Below are positions 10,104 through 21,584 of a DNA stretch of 64,000 bases, piece by piece. The position numbers were made by a program, and so were the translations under genes. The stretch's first letter is position 1. Each line of letters starts with the position of its first letter. This stretch comes from Thraustochytrium sp. TN22 (taxonomy: Eukaryota > Sar > Bigyra > Thraustochytrida > Thraustochytriidae): positions 1-64,000 of the forward strand of contig JABLUY010000128.1 of the NCBI GenBank assembly GCA_013306675.1, in the 5' to 3' direction. The notes below the pieces were generated by a model. That model had not been told where the DNA came from. It made no database searches and worked only from the letters and a program-made list of their open reading frames with translations.

Positions 10104-11174
10104 CCTCCCCGCGCTCTCTCTCGCGCCCGCGGTCAAGCAGCAGTCCTTGCCCTTTTGCGCGATCGACTCCGACTCCGCCTCGCGTCCCAGCCTGACAGCG
10201 AAGAGTGAGTGAGTCCCAAGTCAAGTTGGAGACAAGCCTAACGGTCGGCGAGGCTTGCTCTGACAACGCAACACAAGCCAAGCCATGTCAAAGCAGAGCA
10301 GCCAGAGGGAGCAGCGCAAGGGCAGCGCAAGGTCATGCGATGCCGAGTCGCAGGGAGAGCGATGCGATCGAATCATGTGGCAGCAATGAGGCGAATGATG
10401 CTTAGCAACATGGTCGGCAGCGTGGCGGGATGTTGCAAAGGCAGCGAATGAGGGCTGGCGCCGCAAGGCGGCCGACTTTAATTTTAACGTAGTTCTAGGG
10501 GCGAGGCAACGTTCGGTACGTCAAAGAAGAGGAGCGGCACTTCAAGCGGCTTCGCCTAACGTAGTACGAGCGAGGTCGTGCATGTCGTTTCGTTTCTATG
10601 GGTACCAGTGGATACCGTCGACAACCCATCACTTGCCTCTTCTTGCGGTCCGCGCTTTGAGCTGTCGACGCACGCACAGATGCATTCATGTACGCTTCAT
10701 TGTTGCAATGGATTCAAATCTTCGCGTCAGGACAGCCTTGCCGGGCGCTTTGACTTGGTCGATGAGCTTGCCGCCGATGATGCTGCGCCGATGGAGCCGC
10801 GGACGCCGGTGAACCATGCCGTTCAAGTTTGCCGCCGGCTACAGTCATCTCTGACACTTCCAGACGACGATGCAGTGCCACTGTCCTCGCCGTCTCGTGA
10901 TGGGAAGGATGATGTGCTGCCATGCTTTGTCTCGCTCATCTCGCTGTCTCCTCCATTATCTCCTTCAACGGATAGCGAGCATCGGCGCCGTGCGACGCAG
11001 CTCCGCCCGAGACCGACCAAGTCCGCTCGCGCTCTCGCGCGCGACCGGGGTCGCGCGCGCGGCGCGCGGAGCCCGAGACGCGGCGGCGAGCGGGCGTGGC
11101 GCAGCGCGGCGCGGCGGGGCGCAGAGCGGAGCGGGGTGGCTCGGGCCGGCGCCGGGCGCTGGGCGCTGGAGGCC
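10104..11174. promoter_or_regulatory. Divergent spacer between the PA-domain and CCP1-like genes
   Basis: 1.07 kb between opposed genes. An AT-rich patch sits at about 10477-10495 in otherwise GC-rich DNA, and the last 150 bp are strongly CpG-rich. The CCP1-like frame stays open through this stretch and has extra ATGs at 10680 and 10791, so the boundary of the 5' UTR is uncertain. No tRNA or other RNA gene seen. Confidence 0.45.
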
Positions 11175-14100
11175 ATGAGCACGTGGCCGTCCGCGGCGCG
11201 CGCGGGTAACGGCGGGGGCGCGAGCAGCGCGAGCGGCAGCGGCGCGGGCGGCAGCGGCGCGAACAGCGGCGGCACGAATACGAGCAGCAACGGCGGCGGC
11301 GGCGGCAGCGGCAACAATGTGTATGGAAAAAAGGCGTCGATGATTCTGAGCAAGCTGCACGCGCTCGCCGCGAACCGCACGGACGGCGTCACGGAAGATG
11401 ACGCCAAGGGCAGCCAAGAGTGTCTCGGCGGCCTTTGCGTGCTGGCACGCAAGCCGGCGGCCAAGGCGGTGGTGCTCAAGAGCGTGAGCATGCTCCTTTT
11501 GAACGTCTTTAGGCGATACAGGGCGTACCCCTCCACCCTCCAGAGCGCGTGCGACCTGGTGTGGAGCCTGGCGTACCACGACGAGGTGACGCAGGCGCTC
11601 TTTTCGGAGACTGGCGTGACTACGGCCGTCCTGGAGTGCGCGAGCCACCACGAGGAGCTGCCAGGCTTGCTCAAGTCGGCTTTTGGCGCCCTGTCGAGTC
11701 TGTGTCGCCACGCCAGCAACCAGGACCTCGCTCGCAAGCAGAACATCTTGGACCTGTTGCTCCGTGTGCTCGGACCCCAGAGCGCGGCCGGGGACGGTGC
11801 GACCGAGAGCCGCGCGCCGCCGCGCGGGCGCGACGCGGTCCTGGTTCAGTACGCGCTGGACTGCGCGGCGTCGGTCTGTCACGCGCACAACGAGAACGGG
11901 AACCACTTCCTCGCCTATGACGGCGCCCAGCGCGTCGTGGAGGCGCTGCGCGAGCTCGGCGAGCACCAGGGCGTGGTGAGGTCGGCGTGCATCGTACTGG
12001 TGGTGTTGCGCGATCGCGCCGGCGGACCCAAGGCCGTGGTGGCCGCGGGCTGCGTGCCGATTCTGGTCGAGGCGATTGCAATGCACGCCGAGGTGCCCGA
12101 GCTGGAGCACATCCTCTGCGCGTTGCTAGGCCAGCTCATGCGTGAGGTACCGGCGGCCGTGCCGGAGGCGCTCGACGCTGGCGCCGTGGGCGCCTCGCTA
12201 CGCGCCATGCAGGCAAGCCCGGGTCACTACTTCATTGTAGAGGCAGGCTGCCTCGTTTTGGGCGCGTGCTGTTCGCTCATCATCCGTAGGTCAGGGTCGG
12301 AGCGCCAGCGTGCGGGTCGGCGCCGCACGCGGCCGGCCGATGACTGCCCAGAAGAGGCTCTGGCCAGCGCGTCCGCGGAGCTCGAGCGCGGCGTCGAGGG
12401 CGTGGGCTGGGACGGCATCGCCGCCGTGCTCAAGAGCAAGGAGGCCAAGCCGGGCGCTTACGTCTCGTGTATGCGGGTGCTTGCACAATTCTGCCAGATT
12501 TCGCGGGGCCGAGGCCAGTCGCTTGCTCGCGTGCAGGGCCTTCTGCCGCGGGTCCTCGCGGTCTCTGGCTCGCTGCCGGCCGCCAACGTGGGCCAGGTCC
12601 TCGGCGTGGTGGAGTCGCTCCTGCTCAGTAGCACAGTGGATGGGCTCTGTAGCGCAGCGGCTGCGTGGACGGCCGGCTTCATCTCCATGGCGCTCGGGGA
12701 GGGCGCCGACGCCAAGGTGGAGGCGACGCACTGCGCAGCCTTTCGTGCGCATGCCAAGCTCGGCGGCGCGCCAGATGTGCTCTTGAACTGGTGCGCGGCG
12801 CTGGGCACCTTGGAGGTGGCGGAGATGCAGCAGGTGGTCTCGGGCGCCCTGGTGCGGCTCAAGTACTTGGAGGCGGACCGCGCTCAGGGCCTGCACCGCA
12901 AGCAGCAGCGCATTTTCATCCAGGTGCACAGCGTCATGGCGCTTCTCAGCGCGCTGCTGCTAACGCGCGAGGACCGCCGCGAAGTGATGCACCTCATCGA
13001 CCGGGACGTGACCTGGAGCGAGATGCTTGGGCTCGCACTCACCTGGCTGCGCGAGGCGCGCTGCGCGGGCGACCTGCGCCTTTTGCCGCAGGACACCGGC
13101 GAGCCAGCGGCGGAGGACGCCCTGCTCGTCGTCGTGACAGGCCTGCAGTTTGTGGTGTGCACGCTTCTCAAGGAGCGACAACTAACGCTGCGGTGCATGG
13201 CCTCCAATGGCGGCGTGACCCTCGTCCTACAGCTCCAAAAGCTCGTCAAAAGCCTCGACAAGGTCGAGCGGGTCGGCGGCCAGCTGCAGCGCCTGCGCGA
13301 GCTCGCGCTCGACACCACGGCAGTCATTTTGCGGCTCATTGGCGCCGGCACGGCGCCTACCGTGGCGCGCACCGTGCCAGAAGCTGCCTTCGCGGAGGCA
13401 CTCGCTGCTTCTCAGGCACTCGAGGACAGCGACGAGCGCGCGCTCCGGGAGGGTGAGGCACAGTCGTCAGCCACGAGCGCCGCCACGGACAGCGGCAATC
13501 AAGGCGACACCGAGACCTCCAACGACGTGGAGCCGTCGGGGGCGGTTGTCGATGCGGATGGCCTCGCCGGCGCTTCGGACGCGAAATCCGCGCCCGAGTA
13601 TGACACAGACTCCTCAACCCACGAGGCCGGCGAAGTGCGCGACGAGGAGAACGAAGACGACGAGGACGACGCCAACGACGACTCGGACGCGGACGACTCG
13701 GACGCGGACGAGGACGTGGACGGCGAGATGCGGACCCGATTGGAGGCGTCCGAGTCGGTTGGCGCTGACGAGCTCGCGGCCGAGAGCAGCAGGAATGACG
13801 GGGACGAGCCCGCCTCGTCCACGGCTGCTGGCGGTAAGAAGTCGGGCACGCGCCGTGCCGGCCCCCGCGTCGGCGTCGAGGTATACGAGCTGGGACTGGA
13901 GAGCGAGCGCGCGCCGGCAAACTTTGTGGCGTCACTGCCGGTGATGCTGCACGACCTGGGCGAGGACGACCTGGAGCCCTGCATCCCGATGGGCCAGCGG
14001 CTGAATCCGGCCGCGGCCCAGACGCTGTCAAAGCTGGGCGAGTATCAGCAGCGGCGGCTAGTGTACGACTGGCGGCTCGCGCGGGGCGAGGGCGAGGGCC

Positions 14101-16274
14101 GGGCGCGGTCCTCCGTCCCCGCCGCGCAGCCCTACGCGTGCGGGCCCGAGGCGCCCATACAGGCCGAGGAGGCCTCGGTCCTGCTCGCCTCCTGCAGCAC
14201 GAGCTTCGCACGGACGCCCATGACCGGCATGCAGGACCACTATCTGCGCTTCGAGAGCCGCTTCGAGGGCGGCAACCTGCTGCAGGCGATCCGTGTGGGC
14301 CCGCGTGAATACGACCTGGTCATTCGCTCGGACCTGCACACGCGGTCGCACCACCAGTGGTTCTACTTTGCCGTGGGTAATACGCATGCGGCCGACGCGG
14401 GCGCCTGCGGCATGCAGTACAAGTTCAACATTGTGAATATGACCAAGCCGAGCTCCATGTTTTCCGAGGGCATGCAGCCGGTGTTGTACTCTCTCAAGGA
14501 CGCCAAGGAGGGCAAGGGCAAGGGCTGGCGCCGCGCGGGCCGCAACGTGGCGTACTTTGCGAACTCGTACGCGCCGCCGGCTGGCAAGAAGGGCGCGGCC
14601 GGGTCCGCCGGGTCCTACTACACGCTGACGTTTTCGCTGACCTTCCCAAACGCAGAGGACACCTACCTGGTGGCCATGTGCTACCCCTACACCTACTCGC
14701 AGCTGCAGGACTTCTTGGAGGCGCAGTGTGCGCAGCCTCAAGCCGCGGCAGTGTGCCGCCGCGGGCTGCTGTGCACCACGCTGGGCGGTCTGCGCTGCGA
14801 CGAGCTCACCATCACGGACTTTTCGAGTGCGCCGGGCGAGATTGCGACGAGGCCGGGGGTCGTGCTCACCGCGCGCGTCCACCCGGGCGAGGTGGTGGCC
14901 AGCTACATGATCGAGGGCACCATCCGCTTCCTCATGGGCGACAGCGCGCTGGCGCAGACGCTGCGCGCGCTCTACGTCTTCAAGGTGGTGCCCATGCTCA
15001 ATCCTGACGGCGTGTACCACGGAAACTCGCGAACCTCGCTGTCTGGGTGCGACTTGAATCGCGCCTGGGTGGCACCCAATCCGAGCGTCTTCCCGACGAT
15101 CTACCACACGAAGCAGCTCATCCGCCGGCTGCTCGCGCAGCGCAAGGTGGCCCTCTTCGTGGACATGCACGGTCACTCACGCAAGAAAAACGTGTTTTTG
15201 TACGGCGTGGAGTACAAGAAGGCCTCCTCACGGGCGAGGGACGAGGTGACGCACGATCTTGCCAACCCTGTACGCGCCTTCCCTTGGCTCATGTCCGAGT
15301 CCGAGTACACGAGCGACATCTTCTCGCTCCCGGACTGCTCTTATGGTGTCAGCAAGAGCCACGCGCAGGCGGCGCGCGTCGTGGTGGCGCGCGAGCTCGG
15401 CGTGCGTGCCAGCTTTACGCTGGAGGCCTCCTTTTGTGGCGGAGGCCCGGGCACGCTGGACGCCAGGCTGCAAGACCAGCACTTCAATGCGCTTCATTAC
15501 GGCCGCGTCGGCATCGGGCTCTGCGATGCTCTGCTTCGCATGGGCCACCCCAAGGTGCACGCAGCGCTGAGGGACCTCTGTGGGACGGCACCAATTGCGC
15601 GAACCTCCGCGCCGCCCACGCTCCTGGAGGCCACCTTGCGTCGGGCCACCGGCCAGGACTCCGGCGCGGTCGTGAGCACGACGGAATCCCTGGTGGCCAA
15701 GGCCGACCTCGTCAGTGCGCCGACCGTGTCCGCCTCGTCCGCGCCAGTGGCTGGCACGACGCGCAAGGTGAAGCGCTCGCCCAGCAAGCGCGCCTCAACC
15801 GCCGGCATCCCGCACTTCGCGCTCGCGCGCTCCAAGTCGCATGCGCGCTTCCGCCAGAGCCAGCAGCCGCAGCCGCAGCTGGGAAGCTCCGCGGACAGCT
15901 CGAGCGACCGTGGCCAGATGCAGTGGTCTGGTCCGCAGGTCTTGCGCTCTGCAGGTGGCAGCGGCGGCATTTCCGGGTTCGGCGTGGTCAAGGGCAAGTC
16001 CAAAGTCAAAAAGAAGAGCCATGCTGCGCCTCTGCAAGTCGACGATGATGACGATCCGGCCACCCAGCTCGCTGCACGGGCTTCTCGCGCCGCGAGCGCC
16101 AATCAGCGCGGTTCACGCCGTCGTGGCAGCAGCGCTGCTGCCCTGAACGTGAGCAACAACCCGTCCCCACACCTTCGTGGCATTCCCACCACCACCACCA
16201 CCACCTCGAGCGCCTCCAACAGCCTCTCGCTGCTGCCTCTCGTGCAGCAGCGCTCGCCCGGCTCCCGCTCCTGA
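11175..16274 (+). CDS. AGTPBP1: Cytosolic carboxypeptidase, CCP1/AGTPBP1-like (tubulin deglutamylase family)
   Basis: 1699 aa from the ATG chosen where conserved-looking sequence begins; in-frame ATGs at 10791 and 10680 could extend it by 128 or 165 residues. Residues about 60-740 are helical and armadillo-like, as in CCP1. An acidic linker follows (about 760-860). The conserved CCP N-domain then starts around NLLQAIRVGPREYDLVI, and the M14 catalytic domain carries HPGE (H1236, E1239), the second zinc histidine in DMHGHSRK (H1332), and the catalytic glutamate in FTLEASF (E1417). All zinc and catalytic residues are present. The family trims glutamate from the tails of tubulin and other proteins, so a role on axonemal or cytoplasmic microtubules is expected. 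The tail is basic, Ser-rich and disordered. Confidence 0.9.
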   Translation: MSTWPSAARAGNGGGASSASGSGAGGSGANSGGTNTSSNGGGGGSGNNVYGKKASMILSKLHALAANRTDGVTEDDAKGSQECLGGLCVLARKPAAKAVVLKSVSMLLLNVFRRYRAYPSTLQSACDLVWSLAYHDEVTQALFSETGVTTAVLECASHHEELPGLLKSAFGALSSLCRHASNQDLARKQNILDLLLRVLGPQSAAGDGATESRAPPRGRDAVLVQYALDCAASVCHAHNENGNHFLAYDGAQRVVEALRELGEHQGVVRSACIVLVVLRDRAGGPKAVVAAGCVPILVEAIAMHAEVPELEHILCALLGQLMREVPAAVPEALDAGAVGASLRAMQASPGHYFIVEAGCLVLGACCSLIIRRSGSERQRAGRRRTRPADDCPEEALASASAELERGVEGVGWDGIAAVLKSKEAKPGAYVSCMRVLAQFCQISRGRGQSLARVQGLLPRVLAVSGSLPAANVGQVLGVVESLLLSSTVDGLCSAAAAWTAGFISMALGEGADAKVEATHCAAFRAHAKLGGAPDVLLNWCAALGTLEVAEMQQVVSGALVRLKYLEADRAQGLHRKQQRIFIQVHSVMALLSALLLTREDRREVMHLIDRDVTWSEMLGLALTWLREARCAGDLRLLPQDTGEPAAEDALLVVVTGLQFVVCTLLKERQLTLRCMASNGGVTLVLQLQKLVKSLDKVERVGGQLQRLRELALDTTAVILRLIGAGTAPTVARTVPEAAFAEALAASQALEDSDERALREGEAQSSATSAATDSGNQGDTETSNDVEPSGAVVDADGLAGASDAKSAPEYDTDSSTHEAGEVRDEENEDDEDDANDDSDADDSDADEDVDGEMRTRLEASESVGADELAAESSRNDGDEPASSTAAGGKKSGTRRAGPRVGVEVYELGLESERAPANFVASLPVMLHDLGEDDLEPCIPMGQRLNPAAAQTLSKLGEYQQRRLVYDWRLARGEGEGRARSSVPAAQPYACGPEAPIQAEEASVLLASCSTSFARTPMTGMQDHYLRFESRFEGGNLLQAIRVGPREYDLVIRSDLHTRSHHQWFYFAVGNTHAADAGACGMQYKFNIVNMTKPSSMFSEGMQPVLYSLKDAKEGKGKGWRRAGRNVAYFANSYAPPAGKKGAAGSAGSYYTLTFSLTFPNAEDTYLVAMCYPYTYSQLQDFLEAQCAQPQAAAVCRRGLLCTTLGGLRCDELTITDFSSAPGEIATRPGVVLTARVHPGEVVASYMIEGTIRFLMGDSALAQTLRALYVFKVVPMLNPDGVYHGNSRTSLSGCDLNRAWVAPNPSVFPTIYHTKQLIRRLLAQRKVALFVDMHGHSRKKNVFLYGVEYKKASSRARDEVTHDLANPVRAFPWLMSESEYTSDIFSLPDCSYGVSKSHAQAARVVVARELGVRASFTLEASFCGGGPGTLDARLQDQHFNALHYGRVGIGLCDALLRMGHPKVHAALRDLCGTAPIARTSAPPTLLEATLRRATGQDSGAVVSTTESLVAKADLVSAPTVSASSAPVAGTTRKVKRSPSKRASTAGIPHFALARSKSHARFRQSQQPQPQLGSSADSSSDRGQMQWSGPQVLRSAGGSGGISGFGVVKGKSKVKKKSHAAPLQVDDDDDPATQLAARASRAASANQRGSRRRGSSAAALNVSNNPSPHLRGIPTTTTTTSSASNSLSLLPLVQQRSPGSRS

Positions 16275-17153
16275 CCCATCTGATGGCATCTGAATCTCCC
16301 CTCACTGATCATCCGCCTGACTCACTGCGATCTGGTTGGATCTGTGCTGCGTGCTCAAAATGTGTCTGCGTCTTGACTTGTCTTGTCTGCTGGCTGTTGT
16401 CTGTTCAGTGTCAGAGTCTGGCCGTGTCTGGAGACGCTGACTCCGATTGACATCGATCATCGCATTTGACTGGTTGCGCCTCAGCTCGACCCAGGTCCAT
16501 CAGCCCGCGGGTCAAAGCGTTGTGCAAGAACGGATCGCCTTACGTCCCGGCTCCGCGCCCAGAGCCTGCGACACGCGCCTAAGGTGGTACGGCGCAAGCG
16601 GCGCGGAGTCTGCTAACTAAGTCGCTCAAGTGCAACAATGGTTGCCTCACTGGTGGCAGCACCAGCCCGCGTGGCGGCGCGCGCGCGGCAGTCCAGCAGG
16701 GCGCGGCGGGCGCAGCGCGGCGCGGCGCGGCGCGGCGCGGCGCGGCGCGGCGCAGCGCAGCGCGCGCGGCGCGCGGGCGCGGCGCGGGCGCGCGGCGCGC
16801 GGCGGCGGCGCCGGGGCGCGCGGCCCGCTCGCGAGCAGCGGCGCGCGCGCGCAAGAGGCGCGCGCCCGAAATCAATTTCGAACGCGGGTCCCGCGCAGCG
16901 CGGGGCTCGTGCTGGGCGGCGTCGCGACGGCGCTGCACGGACGGCGGCGGTGCAGGCGAGGCAGCGCGCCGCGCGCTGCAGACAGCGGCTGCCGGCCGGC
17001 GCGCGCCGCTCGCGGCCGCCGGCGCAGCGCGGCGCGGCGCGGCGCGGCGCGGCGCTGCGCGCCGCAGCGCAGCGCAGCGCGGCGTTGTCCGCGCCGCTCG
17101 AGGCCGGCGTGTCCATCTGAGGCCGGGAGACACCCCGGCGCAGGGCAAGGGTC
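16275..17153 (+). promoter_or_regulatory. Spacer and CpG-rich promoter before the PDE gene
   Basis: About 880 bp. The first 300 bp have lower GC and are probably the CCP1-like 3' UTR. From about 16660 the DNA is extremely CpG-rich with two pentanucleotide tracts. Open frames here are low-complexity Arg/Ala and are not credible genes. Confidence 0.45.
16716..16751. repeat. (CGCGG)n pentanucleotide tract
   Basis: About seven units of a CGCGG-type repeat. A similar tract in the same orientation lies at about 17025-17053. Both are within the presumed PDE promoter. Confidence 0.8.
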
Positions 17154-17416
17154 ATGTACGCGCAGGCGGGGGCCGCCGCGCGTGCGGCGGACAGCGAGGA
17201 GGCAGGGGCGCTAGGCCCCGCGCGCAGGAGGCGGCGCAGCAGCGCTAGCAGCAACAGTAGCGGCGGCAGCAGTATGCAGAGTGTCGTCGAGGTAGCCCTC
17301 TCGGAGAACCTGCTGGAGAGCTCCACCGATGTCCACCAGCAGGTGCAGCAGACGTCACCATCCCTGCCGCCGCAGCAGCGATCACACTACAGTCAGCAGG
17401 CGCCGCCGCCGCCGCC

Positions 17417-17447
<31 letters not shown>

Positions 17448-19627
17448 GACGTCAAATCTGACCACGTGTCCGTGCCGGCCGACTTCGACGGCGTGGCGTC
17501 GGGGGACGCCATCTGTCATAGCTCGACAGGAAGCGAGTCGCGGCGCGGCGGCCTCAACCTGGTGCAGTCCCGCATCGCGGAGGTCTTTGTGAACAAGTAC
17601 GTGGAGATTGCCATGGCGCTCACGAGCATCTTGTACATGTGTCTCGTCTACGTGGAAGTGTCTCTGGCATTGCCCGGGTCTGAAGATGGACCGGATACGT
17701 GGCTCGCATTTTCTGTGGCTAGCCTCGTGTTCCTGTGCGTCTTCGCGTCGGACGTGGTGCTGCGTATGATCTCGTTCGGGCGGTCGTACTGGGCCAAGCC
17801 GGCCAACTGCATGGAGTGCGCCATCGTCATGACGGCGCTCGCGCTGGAGGCGGCAGTCTTCGCACAGCTGGCCACGACCAACGAGACGCTCGCGGTGAGC
17901 GCCCTTACGGTGTTCAACAGCGTTCTCAAGCTGCTGCTCTTTGTATTCCGGTACCGGCGGTTTGAGCACATCATCTCGCTCAAGTATATTCAGGAGCAGG
18001 CGAATGCCGCGCACGAGGGCACGCCGGCGTCAGAGCGCGTGCTGCAGCTCCTGCGTGGCCTTCGCCATAAGTATCCACTCACGACGCGCGAGGCGCAAGA
18101 GCTGAGCTGGGCCAGCTTCCTCATCGCATCGCGCCGTCTGTACAACTCGCACACAGTGAGCCCAGCGGCGCCGAACGACACACAGAAGCTCTTTGAGGGC
18201 CTGGACGAGGACACCACGAACTGGCTGCTCTCGACCTACTCGCGCGTGCAGCTACAGAGCCTGGACCCGGACGATGCCCCGCCGGGGTCTCCTCAGGCCG
18301 CGGACGCAAGCTCCCCGACGCTCGTGGCGCGCCTGAGCGACCTGAGCGAGAGCGAGGGCGAGCTCATGCCGACATTCTCGCTCGATGATGTGGACCCCGC
18401 CGACATTGAGGGCAGTGACAAGGAGGAGGATAGTAGGCCGGGCGACACCCTGCCCGGCTCGCCGCGCGCCGCGGAGGAGCCTGACTCGGAGCGCGAGGAT
18501 GCCGGGCCGGCACCGGAGCCGCTCTCGCGCGGCGCACGCCAGGAGCCCACGAGCCCACGAGGGAGCGGGCTATGGCGCAAGCTGCCCACGCTGGACTCTG
18601 GCATTCTCGTTGAGCCGGCAGAGGACAACGCGCCGAGCATGCTGCCGTCGCTTGACTCCACCCAGCGTCAGCACCAGCACCAGCACCAGCCGCACCAGCT
18701 TATCCAGCAGCCGTCAGGCTCCATGCTGGACCGCCCGGCGGACCTTGGGCGGCACATTTCGGGCGGCTCCGTCGGCGTACAGGCGCGAGACCTGACGCTT
18801 CTCGTGGAGGCGTTGCTGCGCGAGACGTATACGCCCCCGGTGACACCGGACCACGTGCCCGCGTCCAACTCGCATCTTGCGTCGGCGGCCGCCGTAGCAG
18901 CAGCCTCGCGACCTTTTCCGAAGCGACTGACCACCAAGCTATCGAGTGGTGCCGCCCTGAGCTCCGGCTCCTACCACAGCAGCGCTGCTGGGGGTCGGCA
19001 GGACCATCACCAGCAGGAGCACCAGCCGCGTAACTTGGAGCGACGGCAGCACATGAGTAAGAGCTACACATCGCTGAGCGAGCTGTCGCAGCACGCCGGA
19101 GATGCGCAGCGGCAGCAACAACATGAGCAAGAGGAACGGAGCCGCGCTCTGAGCCCTGGGCCGTCACGACCCGGGCTGCGCACCATCTTGGACGAGGCGA
19201 CCGCGGACGCCTCGACCGCAACAATCCTAGAATCGTCTGATCTGCACGAGAGCAACGCCACCCTGGAGCGGCAGCCGCAACTCTCGGTCTCGTCCGCGAC
19301 CTCTGGGTCCGATGCCGGGGCCACGGCGGTGGACGAGACCGGTGTCTCTGGCCGCAGCGACCAAAGCACGGTGCAGCAGGAGGAGCACGCCACGGAAACG
19401 GATGGTAAGACGGCGACCGACGACGACGAGGTGGACGAGGAGTCGAGCCCCATGCCTCCTCCGCCACCGCTTTCGCCGCAGCGGGTCAATGGCGCCGCTG
19501 GCTTCTCCGAGAGTGGGCTGCAGCCGCTGTCCTCCCACAGCCGGAGCTTGAGCTCGAGCGTGGCGCCCGGGCAGGAGAAGGCCGCCCCGACAGCCCTTTT
19601 GGGCACGCAGGTCTTGGGTTCCGAGAC

Positions 19628-19675
<48 letters not shown>

Positions 19676-21584
19676 GGGTGCGCACGCGCGGCCCGACCTG
19701 GTGGACGCAGAGGGCCTGATACGCCTAAAGTTGCTGGCAGGTGAGCTGAGCAAGCTGCGTGCTGCGCGATGGACGCAGTCGGACCTGGACCATGTGAACG
19801 ATACGCTGGACAGCTGGGATTTTGACGTGTTCGAGGCAAGCAGCTTGGCGGCTGGCCGACCGCTCTCGCTCGTGTTCCTGGGCGCGCTGCGCAAGAACCG
19901 TATGCAGGAGCACCTGCGCGGGCTGCGGCTCGGGCCGGTGGTGAAATTCATTAGCAACGTGGAGAATGGGTATCGCGTCACGAACCCGTACCATAACCGC
20001 ATTCACGCAGCTGACGTGGTGCAGACGACGCATTACTTCATGACGCACACGCTGCTTCGTAACGCGATCACGGTGCAGGACATCTACTGCGCCCTGGTCG
20101 CCTCTGCGATTCATGACTATCAGCACCCGGGTCTTAACAACGCCTTTTTGGTGGCGAGCGGCGACGCGCTGGCGCTGCGATACAACGACCGCGCGGTTCT
20201 GGAGCACATGCACGTGGCGGCGGCCTTTGAGATGATGCGGGCCAAGCGATGCGATATTCTTCGCTTCGTTGGGTCTCAGGAGCGCTACCTGGAGGCGCGC
20301 GAGACGGTGATTCAGATGGTGCTCGCCACGGACATGAGCCACCACTTCGAGGGCCTGGATCACTTCAATACGGAAGTGGTGCAATACTTTGAGGGTCTCG
20401 CCGCGCAGCAGCGACGCGCGCGCGGCCACATGCACACCGCCACGGCCACCAGCGTGGAGTCTCTGCTCGGGCCAGACGGTCTGCTGGACCTGGAGAGCGG
20501 CGGCGTGGGCGCCGGCGCGGGCCCGGGCGCGGGCGCGAGCGCAGGCCCGGGCGCGGACGGGCAGCCGCTCCCGGCTGGGGCCGGTGGCGGCGCTGGCGCC
20601 GGCGATGACCTGGCGAGCCAGAGCGGCCCCGAGGCCGGCCTGGATCAGGTGGCCCCGCTGCCTGTACGTCGCACGCTGCTGAAGACGACCTTGCACTGCG
20701 CGGACGTTTCCAATCCGGCCAAGAGTCCGCGGCTCTGCCAGCGGTGGGCGACGCTCGTGCAGGAGGAGTTCTTTCGCCAGGGCGACCGCGAGCGCGAGGA
20801 GGGTCTCAAGATCAGCATGTTCATGGACCGGACGAAGCCCGCCTTTCAGAAGAGCCAGATTGGCTTCATTACCATCATCGTGCGGCCACTTTTCAACTCG
20901 TACTGCCAGTTTCTCTCCACACTCAAGCCTCAGGTGGACTGGTGCCTGTCGGCAAACCTGGAGCACTGGGAGCGCAAGCGGGCCGAGAATGAGGCGCTCC
21001 AGGCCCAGCAGCAGCAACAGCAGGAGCTCGATCGCGATGCGGACGTCTCGCTCTCGCAGGCGCCTCTATCCGTGGGCGACCACCAACACCACCATGGCCA
21101 CCACCACTCGTCCTCGTCCAGCTCTGGGTCGCCGAAATTTCAGCCGCAGCTTTTGCATGGATCGCCGCTGCAAGGGCCGAGCGCGCCGTTCCAGCGGCGC
21201 AAGTCCTTCCGTTTCGTGCCGAATCGACTCAAGCTCGCGCGTTCGCAGAGCTCCGCGACGCCGGATGCGACCACCGCCTCGACGCCAGGGGGCGTCGCGC
21301 CAGGCGCCAGGCGACGTCAGGTCAAGTCCGGTTTGCATCTCGATCTTGACCTCCTGCTGCCACCGCCATCGCCGCGCGGCGGTCCGGCATCTGCGGCGGC
21401 AGCCGCTGCCGCTGCGGCCAGCGGCATGTCTGCAGGGAGCGGGTCCAGCTCGATGGCCAACGGCCAGGACCACCCTTCCACGCCGTCCACCTACCCAGCT
21501 GCGCCGGCACCGCTCGTGCGCTCCGCCACGGACGCCTCAATCAACATCGGGCGGTCCTCTTCGTCCGCAAGGTACTTTTCGTGA
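17154..21584 (+). CDS. Cyclic-nucleotide phosphodiesterase with N-terminal voltage-sensor-like membrane domain
   Basis: 1476 aa from ATG. Residues about 147-280 contain four hydrophobic helices. The second ends in FASDVVLRMISFG, resembling voltage-sensor S2, and the last, LLLFVFRYRRF, carries a short run of basic residues like a reduced S4. A long disordered region with two polyglutamine tracts (9 and 15 Gln) follows. The class I PDE catalytic domain starts near residue 920 and has all metal-site motifs: HNRIHAADV (H947, H951, D954), HDYQHPG (H987, D988) and LHCADVSNP (D1184). The purine-clamp glutamine is in KSQIGFI (Q1235). A Gly/Ala-rich insert of roughly 85 residues splits the catalytic domain before the last metal aspartate. 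It should hydrolyse cAMP and/or cGMP at a membrane; substrate preference cannot be read from sequence. Confidence 0.9.
17418..17444 (+). repeat. (CAG)9 coding for polyglutamine
   Basis: Perfect CAG run read as nine Gln, directly after a proline run coded by CCG repeats, in the PDE N-terminus. Confidence 0.95.
19629..19673 (+). repeat. (CAG)15 coding for polyglutamine
   Basis: Fifteen uninterrupted CAG codons in the disordered linker before the PDE catalytic domain. A pure run of this length is likely to vary between strains. Confidence 0.95.

Noticed and set aside
10700-10735. Possible tRNA B-box-like sequence (GGATTCAAATC)
   Set aside because: No matching A-box or cloverleaf arms could be folded around it.
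10578-11174. N-terminal extension of the CCP1-like protein
   Set aside because: The earliest start is GTG and the sequence is low-complexity Arg/Ala coded by CpG-rich DNA. ATGs at 10680 and 10791 remain possible and are noted in the gene entry.
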